This document shows positions 61,401-64,000 of a stretch of DNA of 64,000 nucleotides, one piece after another. The translations under genes were made by a program, and so were the position numbers. How positions within the stretch are numbered: position 1 is the first letter of the stretch; every line of letters begins with the position of its first letter. The notes below the pieces were generated by a model. It was given only the letters and a program-made list of their open reading frames with translations. It searched no databases and had not been told where the DNA came from. Source of the stretch: Dactylococcopsis salina PCC 8305 (GTDB lineage Bacteria > Cyanobacteriota > Cyanobacteriia > Cyanobacteriales > Rubidibacteraceae); assembly GCF_000317615.1 (NCBI RefSeq), contig NC_019780.1:2625840-2689839 (forward strand), written 5' to 3'.

Positions 61401-64000
61401 CCAAATTACAAAGCCTCTCGGTGGGATTAGTGGGCATTACAGTCATGAAATCCTTTGCCGATATCGGTGGCGCAACCCGTGCCTATCTCACTGGCACTTC
61501 TTCGGTGGAAGCGCAAAAACTCGATATTCAAGCCACAGACACCGTAAATGCTGAGCCTGTAACAGAAGTAGGAGCCGGCGGCGCGATCACCATTACTAAA
61601 AACTTCTCCACCATTGATGTGACGCGGGAAACCGAAGCAGATGTTCGTGCTGGAGGAGACTTAACCCTCACTCAGGGAATCCTGAATGTCAAAGCCACCA
61701 GTGACGTTTCCGGAATCGCCAAAACCTTGAGCAATACGGTTTCCCCTAAAGTTAATATTGGTAACTTAACGGTTAAAACCACCTTAGATAATACCACCCG
61801 CGCTCAAATTGAAGCGGGAGCCACCGTTCGTTCTAATCAAGAAGCGGTTAATGTGATCGCCAATGCCACTAACACCGCAGAAGCCAGTATTGAAAGTTTA
61901 GGAGTGGGATTAGTATTAGCCGTTAGCGACAGCGAACCCACTGCCAAAGTTAAAAGCACGACAGAAGCTCTTGCTCAAGGCATCATTACAGGGATAGGAG
62001 AAAATGGCAAAGTAGGAAATGTCGTCATTGAAGCTACAGCTACGGATCAAGCCACGGCTGGTGCTAAGACAAAAGGTGGCGGCCAAATTTCGGTTAGTGA
62101 TGCTGATGTGAAAGCCGAAGTAACGTCTTCTCTTAACGCTCTTGGAGGCGGAACTATTGAGTCTGCCAATAATGTTCAAATTGGGGCAACTGGAAACACT
62201 GATGCCGATGCAGATGCCGAAAGCAGTTCCGGTGGCGTTGTTGAGGTCTCTAACTTAGAAGCTATTGCCACGAGCAACCCCACCATTAATGCCGATATTG
62301 GCTTAGATGCAACCTTAGAAGCAGGACAAGACATTATCATTAACGCCGTTCATGGGGAAGACTCTCCCACCTTCTCTGACGGGAGTTTTGATGCTAGTTC
62401 CGCAGTTAATCAAAGTGCGAATACCATTACCTTTAACGATAAACATGGCTTACTCACAGGTGATACCGTTACCTATAACCAAAATGGACAAAGTAATCCC
62501 GTTGGCGGTCTAACCGACGGACGCGAGTATGGCATTATTCAAAGTAGCGATCGCGCTCTGAAGTTAGGAGTTACAGTTAATTCGTTGGATAGTGAAGACA
62601 ATCCGCTAATTGATATTAATCGAGACACCATTCACTTTACTGCCAAACATAATCTTGAAGACGGCGATCGCGTGATTTACACCCCTGAAAAAGCGGTCAT
62701 TGGGGGTTTAAGCAGTGGCAGCACCTACGAAGTTAATAAAATTGACGACAATACCATCAAACTAATTGATCCCAATAATCCTCCAGCTGCGCCAGAAACG
62801 TTCTCGGGAAGCAATATTACCAGCAATACTATTACCCTCACCAATCATGGGTTTAGCGACGGACAAACCGTTACCTATCGCGCCCCTAAGGGAAGTGAAT
62901 TTAGCTCTCCCTCTGTGGATGTCACTGGCACGGGAGACAATCCCCTTGCAGAAGCAGATAACAATAACATCTACTTGGGGTCAGGTCATGGCTTCCAAAG
63001 TGGGGATGAAGTAATCTACCGAAGTGAAGGAAATACCATTGGCGGTTTACAAAACGGAGAGCGTTACTTTGTTATCTTTGATACGGCTAAACCCGAGCAA
63101 ATTCAACTCGCTGAAACTTATGAGAAAGCCGTAGGTGTCAATGATGATAATGGCACTCCTGATGACCCCTCTGATGACACAGTCATTCCCATTACTCCCA
63201 TTGAGCTAAATCCCGATAAAAGCCCAGAACAAGAAACCGTTATCCATAGTCTCTTAAAAGTTAGCGATCAGCCCATTGGTGGACTCACTGACGGTTTAAC
63301 TTACTATGTCGATCGCGTTAATAACAACGAGTTCCGTTTGCAGGATAATAACGGCAACACCATTAATCTCGATGGAACTGATCCAGAAGATAGCAGTGTT
63401 ACCCTCACTGGAAACAACACCCTAGCCACTGAAGGAATCGACCTCACTAATCCTGGCAGTGGAAGCCATGAGTTAGTTCTGGATATAACCAGTCAAGGCA
63501 GTAACACCCAACGCTTAGAAGGAATCGGTGGCGCACGGGCTTTATTATCCGCGCCTTCAGGGGATGGTGTCGTCACTGCCTCTGCTAGTGGCAGTAATGG
63601 GGGCGTGGTTCGCGTCGCTGAAGCTAAAACCACAGCCACCGCCAACCCAACCATTAATATTGAAATTGGCGATCGCGCCACTCTCAGTGCCAATAACATT
63701 GATGTCGATGCTACTGCCAAAGGGAATATTGCCGCTTCTTCAGCACAAAGCGGGGGCGGCTTAGTTTCTGTTGGTGACGCTCAAGCCACCGGTAATCTCA
63801 ATACAGTGAGTGACTTAACCATTGGCGAAAAAGCAACCCTCCAAGCCACCAATGACATCACCCTCAACACCACAACTCAACAAGATACTAAGGTATTAGC
63901 AGAGAGCAAGGGCGGGGGAGCATTTGACTTTGCTGATGCTGATATAACCGCTAACCTCGATTACAGTTCAACCATTGATATTGGCGATCGATCTGAGTTA
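43499..64000 (+). CDS. Giant DUF4347-domain repetitive adhesin, 3' end outside window
   Basis: One frame stays open from the ATG at 43499 to the last codon in the window (6,834 codons); I checked it near 43499, 49979 and 63998. Residues about 48-207 are a DUF4347 domain (IVFVDSTVSNADSLL, HILSHGDVGTVQLG, DILFYGCNVA, WELEAVIGEI), which commonly starts very large cyanobacterial surface proteins. A region with GGSGEDQFNLA-type sequence follows (about 330-360). The body is Ala/Gly/Asn-rich alternating beta-strand repeats (SGAGA..NNxI...A.I) like filamentous-haemagglutinin or leukotoxin-type adhesins. Two further motifs recur: IGGLxDGxxYYV and DLSxxDYxNxxxW. From about residue 3300 the body becomes super-repeats of 716-789 residues. 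No Cys-rich or membrane segment is visible. Probably exported and anchored through the unseen C terminus. Confidence 0.92.
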   Translation, partial: MPLEIPVSEVSFSSPLTQDLDDPNSPSKKSSALEKWDSEKLIPLDNSASGIVFVDSTVSNADSLLANLEADTEVIYLDSQEDGVEQIAQVLGARNNITGVHILSHGDVGTVQLGNTALSAETLSAKEETLQQWGNGLSPNGDILFYGCNVADDSGEGFIQQISTLTGADVAASNDLTGNDGDWELEAVIGEIETDIAFTEESQAAYTSSLFLTDQVQLDTEEKQINFQTGKREANDDELYLSVNENDLLTYSFDNSNFITDFNSEQGQQNLSISKFQEENYQIKASFGLGDDTLSIDASLAEALNNGSAVTKWNINAIDAGSIDAGDKTNIIQFSGAENLLGGSGEDQFNLATNGVVNGKIDGGDNSNNDSLTYENYDGAVTVNFGLNRATGVSEFANLNNFVGSRVTINPELSTASTPTAIKSADRVQVGDRIYEAQTDIAPALGLDVDYTLEDSPNLIALGDRVQTENGKIYQAVAVIEPNSGTVDLSQQDYSNPSKWFEITVDLSDDQQNYENNENWQEITNRVIGDDVDTNWQIVGEDEIAVNGFSLSNFSDISGGLGEDTITFQDNSRLTGEIDGQEQGIFDYTTNSASPQVIPTGSRVLLDDGRIFEATQPIGFPPLGNNQTQYETTDTPQIIKAGDRVQVGNNLYQASEGITPDDSGSVNLTAENQDYFNNESWERLTISLADQDYENSDNWEEVIITGDTIDFSNYNTAIVANLEKQTIINNSTDQPLTSFRNIEQITATDSDDDQLIGPQENTQWRLTANDRGTVTGIKFNNFTRLKGSDDNRDWFVFDTFNHEFNGTINLDGGANGVDQFATLDDNKNYVPANQSGKGTTDEIVSGLTINYQGLDAFQTASSNGNTLNITGTPLADELTLANESGNLEIRLGNRVTTPDLSNVSEIAIDLGGGNDEITIATAGFTFNQDLTLKAGLGSDEIKITENLFLNQKNLSLDGETITVDPNVTLSTQSQGQAGNISLTGKTITLADGVSLEAKADNISNSGNIKISAAESEVLSPVNNSPVIFSRKTATVAIGEGVNIFGGKIDITATANDKGFLAALGASSLANNFLIAPLTKKLSGLADLGLPVKVVQKSSTADIDIGDGTNIKGDGYVTIKAKAVTNSSGKATNKLVSVGYTNAQPTADITFREDNDDATRTTVEAGGPLLVHADGKAVSKITTKTNKKLGEPSLAETALSLAVSNSDLTSQVTVPANVTMTAGKTANILATGDNATDASATSGLFANGLAGMAFGLGFSDAEVKAAVDGQITANQESGAVVKMEFDPTEDGVIDFDRNTINMAKALGNETPRVIAHALKTGDKVNYSNRRGNSIGGLTDEKDYFAVVDPNNPNEIYLAPSLAKAREAGSKLQAGETPQVISLTNPVSQLTGEVVDLAAKDFSIAKDFGITDIALNTKTFDPESAIEDSAINLDNSGGVEDLVTSLDYSVSDFAIHGSTFELGQAVRYSKGDESNTAIGGLEDGQNYYVVASTNEKNLEGDKRFVTEQTIKLAETENKAHAGVFIELDPSVATGDNHSLRALHVLDTGLVTGLGVVADLESSNDVASEAGLEEQEEQSFDPNQKTSKLDKTRNVINTSVGNRLFQVLTEAFSESTATERAEKQTGSNSKLSLAGSLAFLNTDHKSLALVGELDDEGKDFDEAFDGVENETDTAQAKLQSKEDLEVTADITESMSLSAESSNEPQDGDKIKTENADTKNPQIAGSAAVLVNLQNNQAKAIIDPQAQLDAHRALRVTSDVSYPYLTRPDEIIPWTSGEFLDQFKDEGPDALLRYLDFGSELQSIFNTWARSTAKADDGKDAIAGAVNFLDFDNNSLAIVREGAKLNQDTDFRNPAGNETVSVEATNYMQMLNVTGLFDFGLPSLNLDVLSLEAEGDKGSLGFSGSSDQRGGYGGALYIQSLENTTLAFIESGASIYTGGLGGVNMKAEEAILNLGFVQSGAVAGSFGVGGSVAYSYQESNTLAHLASGAIVTSGRINDESVSDEKDVTGSPLTIYAGSLETNINWVGGVAKGRNLGFGISVGINDITRNTRAIIGEEADESVSDETSTLDITGDINVKGKVDGGIYAFVAAAAAAGDLTEPDDNTEGNTSESDVEGKDGEGFDYGVGVSANASVNLVEDNVVASIYDAGNLNAQNVNVLGLNQTDLWVLAAAFSATLPSKKAEEDEQNTATIAGSFSFNQLKGETLAYIQGKNGDRSLKTAIAGDTAITAERKGMIRGATVGFGVKTQEKDGNSLGLAGSVAINELSNRTDAYVANVADLAGDTYSLTITAQDKTSIFAIAGALSIGDGGNNAGVGFSFASNRIDSDVTATIENSLLDQLQTVQVITRNEAEIIAFTTSGALATSEENDSQLAAVGAVAINTITGQGKASIVDNSTVTSQGDVRVKAFDLASIKAVAGGAALAASLGKASAEEAKTSQNSGRAAAGAALAINNIGKTRDLEFNAGGDVDVNADTFSFGESHGLETGDAVTYNAGEESVALAFDANDAIDPGNNTIDFGTAHNLVTGQKVAYNSGDETTIGGLTDGAYYVIVTDQQSIQLATSAESAKAGDAIDLTATGSGEQLITPDRLAVAGLEENQNYYVIKTSDTTLQLATSEEKAQAGDAIDLTREGAGTHSLTVATEAQTSRAEISNAQVTATQGNVTVEADSILDETIAFNPRDQLVKPVLAFDAGEGTVDLDANVITIAQHGLETGQEVVYVGNGGSDSEDSGNIGGLASLETYHVVKIDADTLALAKSVEDANNDNYIDLTSYGDGLVAHELQFVQSSPVNVNNDTLYLENHGLITGQKIGYDKGDGTAIGGLEDNQDYYAIVLDDNVIQLATSEEAAKQGQAIDLTSLGDGESHSFSYGRLASIASLTLGGAVAGGEGQGGTGFSVSGAGAGSYNAIYKSITAVITDEATVEAGNGDVRVTASDHSRIVASAGGVGLALQVGKNENAIAASVGASVAANVISNDLVANVTKATVSASQELIVTADSEAEIYSLAVGGALSAAKGQNALSLSGAGSAAYNAIANTVEASILDGATVNAGQGITLTASDRSRILTGSGAAAAALAIPASGKQGVSGAVGVSISVNDVDNRVRSIIAGEGTTVTSNAGEIELSSESTAQIDAFTYAGAAVGGTLAGVASGASSFNRINNTITASLEKQATVNAGNSVSVTATDDAAIHAFVGGGALGIAGGKGDKFSGTIALAGALAINTVDNKTHATIENGTISAATEENPIDLNVAARSTGSITTVSTAISIAITAAKDKGLAISGAGAGANNVILSTTEAFITDSTLTPDDINHLNLTAENQAKISGNVVAVSGSGAGGGSAAVGASLARNLIGWESDFTKSPATVKAYIRNTAVKITGALSLEAIAEEDIEARVGAGAVAVAGGKSGGLGLSGSGVLTENRVNTEIEAFITGNENISIEADAISLNAEETPYINAQAGAASVGFAPGKAGATLSLGGTLAINDISNQVLAYVSDVAQLTSTSGDITLSADTSNKGVGNLPTEFNPNLLDRVAREDDLGTRQTLRQELTNIGVDLAPTSHGYQSSDGEVEGLLPNARVKHEGTVYAYQGEEVEGTIDLSNQAQDYANSDQWQVVDDLEVSILDAGSEWSVFDGETTYILKQENGEIEAYRSGINAVSVAASIGAGFGNKAGVAISGAGASANNTITTKTNAYLDRVTTVNSANNVSVEATNTTGITARIAGASAAIGIGSKAGVGASIGVGLARNVIGQSLLSDLTQGEDYDYVLGQGEQEITIKQGDKVYIPDGIRGGEVYEFIGENEDGETIDLSTTDYGNRDAWRLANSQANAMEVRAYIQDADVTATGNVGLKAVTENSIDAGVGAGSIAIAGGKGGVGLSGAGAAAENTINTDVQAAIEGNAETGVTARGITLQAQDISAIKADVAAASIGGAFGGTGVAITLGASLAYNQIDNTVEAFFKDIGKGVTATNGAIFIASEQGATIEAKTIALSFGASAGKVGVTISGAGAIANNVILSDTKAYAENSDLEAQLINVNANSIGEINAVVVAVAGAGAAGKVGVAGAIGSSVARNLIGWESDFSQSPAQVQAYLKNSNVDADSNLSLSAIAEESIKARVGAGAVAVAGGMVGVSVSGSGVLTENKVNSDIKAFITGNEENTIEARRISVVADETATITADAGAASIAGAVGKVGASVSIGASLAFNDIRNTVEAYISDLASVTTSSGDINVLATSQGRELETIDAETLAGEDDNLRKTLRDALFDKDFNRLRDALTGEDEAADLSFRKTLRQALTDAGIDLVETRYGYESSEGKVPYLLEKARVKDDGKVYEYQGEAPFDYTSADGTQTIVSGDQVLVDNGEEITLYRYNPPQSGSSQEIDLAQEDYAQSSVWEKVEIDPIDLRNQDYTNSDQWQEVDDLEVTALKAGEEWSVFDGENSYILKRNGEDVKVYRTAIESVSVAASVALGAGLAGVGISGAGAASNNTVNTKTNAYLENVEQVTSAGDVNVKATNSAGIVSRVASASAAIGVGVKAGIGGSLGVAAARNVIGQSLVSSLIENENYDHTLTDGEKEVKPGETVYIPEGIRGGEIYEYVGETDTLDLGNADYGNPELWRIANRESSPMEVRADIQDANVLAEGDLTLEANLETSIDAGVGAGSIVLTGGAVALGLSGAGGAAENTIATDVKATLAGDDQQAITANSINLEATDTSSIKSTVAVLSLVGSFGVFAGGATLGASVAYNQVDNTVEASITGQKVTATEGDIRLISEQEGSITGNTVAVSAGLSLGKISANLRGAGAIATNITLSDTEGFAKDSQLMSNNGAVTLIANSNATIDATVVGVSAGLGGGLVGLSGGIGSTIARNLIGWEVALTKAPAKVRAYLDNTSVTASDDLTLTATASNRVISSVGSGAVSLAAGAGGFSGSASGVTTENRVNSHIKAFISGQDQATIEAQAIEITAEETPSVKSEAGAAALAASFGKIAGGASFAGTLAINDVSNEVNAYVENVAGLTTTADRINVTATSQGKKLGTLQTDLNADDFETAATEETLQLRQEIRNALTAAGLELASTSYTYEASEGTVENLLAGTRVKKGDRVYTYVAGPNYDHRSFDGEKTVKNGEKVYVPNGRSGKIYQYTGQEDTLDLSAIDYSENKAWQPVSTQPIDLNAEDYDNSQRWQEVDDLKVKTLEDGSKWSVFDGETTYIVELTDGEFQVGESAIDAVAVSASLAAGLATLFSPTPAALATGVAVLSGAGVATNNTITTATNAYISQSTVDSAKNLNVNAFNNAEIISTATASAGVAGVAIGTVSVGGAFAGAVARNVIGSPLLSDLITDGLTGSEPLVEGEDYQHTSNDGKQTLTPFQDRVLITDGVRKGEVYSYVGEEEVEIDLANTNYGNRDLWQLVAQEQESTDMEVKAYIEDSQVTVTDDLKVKAVMANSIDAGIGAGSFAINGALAAANFSGAGATAENTIAAQVEASLDGNSETTVSADNITVEAQDTAAIKADVVTPVVGAAVGVAGGSVSIGASFAYNQINNQVEAKITNAKAITARQNLRINSEQAATIQASAIAVSVGLAGGGVNLSIRGAGAIANNFILSDVKAYAENSDLTANQLQITADSRNQINATVSASSGALGIGGGAGTAALGASVARNFIGSGSTGGFFTQPDSAAVKAYLNQTSVDVDGVLTINSNAEHNIDALVITPSVAVTAGLAAGLGVSGAGAITENKINSEIEAFINGGKSISASTVTITADDNSTINAKTSAVSVSFVASVAASVAVAVGAAIANNEINNAINAYIANAEVTTQVGDVTLQAKETATINALTFSAGAAVSLASSGIAPATAVTNAVNQLNNKVNTYLAASTIEAAGAVTLSADDTSKVDAETKAFAGSGGVFSLAAGVVLAQNEIGNDTTAYIANSTVTAGNGISVTATANPTLDTVSQVGAIAIGLGASGTGGRAETIINGTTLAYVDGSNLTATGNNIIVNANATTNANPKLQSLSVGLVGITVMKSFADIGGATRAYLTGTSSVEAQKLDIQATDTVNAEPVTEVGAGGAITITKNFSTIDVTRETEADVRAGGDLTLTQGILNVKATSDVSGIAKTLSNTVSPKVNIGNLTVKTTLDNTTRAQIEAGATVRSNQEAVNVIANATNTAEASIESLGVGLVLAVSDSEPTAKVKSTTEALAQGIITGIGENGKVGNVVIEATATDQATAGAKTKGGGQISVSDADVKAEVTSSLNALGGGTIESANNVQIGATGNTDADADAESSSGGVVEVSNLEAIATSNPTINADIGLDATLEAGQDIIINAVHGEDSPTFSDGSFDASSAVNQSANTITFNDKHGLLTGDTVTYNQNGQSNPVGGLTDGREYGIIQSSDRALKLGVTVNSLDSEDNPLIDINRDTIHFTAKHNLEDGDRVIYTPEKAVIGGLSSGSTYEVNKIDDNTIKLIDPNNPPAAPETFSGSNITSNTITLTNHGFSDGQTVTYRAPKGSEFSSPSVDVTGTGDNPLAEADNNNIYLGSGHGFQSGDEVIYRSEGNTIGGLQNGERYFVIFDTAKPEQIQLAETYEKAVGVNDDNGTPDDPSDDTVIPITPIELNPDKSPEQETVIHSLLKVSDQPIGGLTDGLTYYVDRVNNNEFRLQDNNGNTINLDGTDPEDSSVTLTGNNTLATEGIDLTNPGSGSHELVLDITSQGSNTQRLEGIGGARALLSAPSGDGVVTASASGSNGGVVRVAEAKTTATANPTINIEIGDRATLSANNIDVDATAKGNIAASSAQSGGGLVSVGDAQATGNLNTVSDLTIGEKATLQATNDITLNTTTQQDTKVLAESKGGGAFDFADADITANLDYSSTIDIGDRSEL
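53000..61000 (+). repeat. Four super-repeats of about 2.1-2.4 kb in the giant adhesin
   Basis: The marker ARNLIGWES (or its variants) occurs at 53510, 55658, 58025 and 60382, giving spacings of about 2,148, 2,367 and 2,357 bp. Each unit continues with RVGAGAVAVAGG, SGSGVLTEN, a SDxA..T..SGDI block, a soluble insert with SVFDGETTYI and DYxNxxxW, then ARNVIGQSL and SIDAGVGAGS. Outside this range the same short motifs appear without the long period. Confidence 0.8.

Noticed and set aside
46069..63720. Many minus-strand ORFs opposite the giant adhesin
   Set aside because: They are antisense to one 20.5-kb open frame with clear protein repeats, and have no independent motifs or ribosome binding sites.

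Overview
This window comes from a cyanobacterium. The evidence is psbK, a split-intein dnaE C-terminal half, the psbK-tgt-cobS neighbourhood, CGATCG-centred HIP1-type octamers scattered throughout, a groEL under a CIRCE operator with no groES beside it, and large DUF4347 and cadherin-like surface proteins. The style of the genes suggests a unicellular, possibly halophilic Halothece/Dactylococcopsis-like strain, but that is inference. No rRNA, tRNA or CRISPR array was found.

Layout. (1) 1-12877, minus strand: a giant secreted-type protein that runs off the left edge (about 4,292 codons visible). It has an N-terminal EEVGH domain, six tandem beta-helix modules, cadherin-like repeats, a von Willebrand type D-like domain and more cadherin-like repeats. 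A truncated relative of another secreted protein lies next to it. (2) 13.9-28.8 kb: housekeeping and accessory genes (gdhA, a PIN toxin-antitoxin pair, msrB, psbK, tgt, cobS, a C5 DNA methyltransferase, TPP riboswitch plus thiC, an alpha/beta hydrolase with a membrane protein, and the dnaE C-terminal half), broken up by MITE-like elements. (3) 28.8-43 kb: SAM hydroxide adenosyltransferase, rpsD, rlmD, a HigA antitoxin beside a decayed HigB, rpe, a subtilisin-like protease, a SWIM protein, a Uma2 nuclease, a second PIN toxin-antitoxin pair, groEL with CIRCE, leuS and a SapC-family protein. (4) 43499-64000, plus strand: a second giant protein (DUF4347 plus a huge repetitive adhesin body, 6,834 codons visible) that runs off the right edge.

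The intergenic DNA is rich in dispersed repeats. These include a GTAGGTTGGGTG...CGAAACCCAAC family arranged in short tandem arrays at six places, palindromes with the half-site AGAGACGTTCCA, C-rich hairpins, and at least four MITE-like families, one with a clean 10-bp target duplication. These repeats have altered genes: one supplies the 3' end of rlmD, another borders the fossil higB, and a 146-bp tandem duplication has copied the start of the split-intein dnaE gene.

Most notable findings: the duplicated start of dnaE-C, which creates a 20-residue intein-fragment ORF upstream of the real gene; the two giant modular surface proteins with their super-repeats; and a gene-free, apparently structured leader of about 350 nt upstream of cobS with mutually exclusive pairings.
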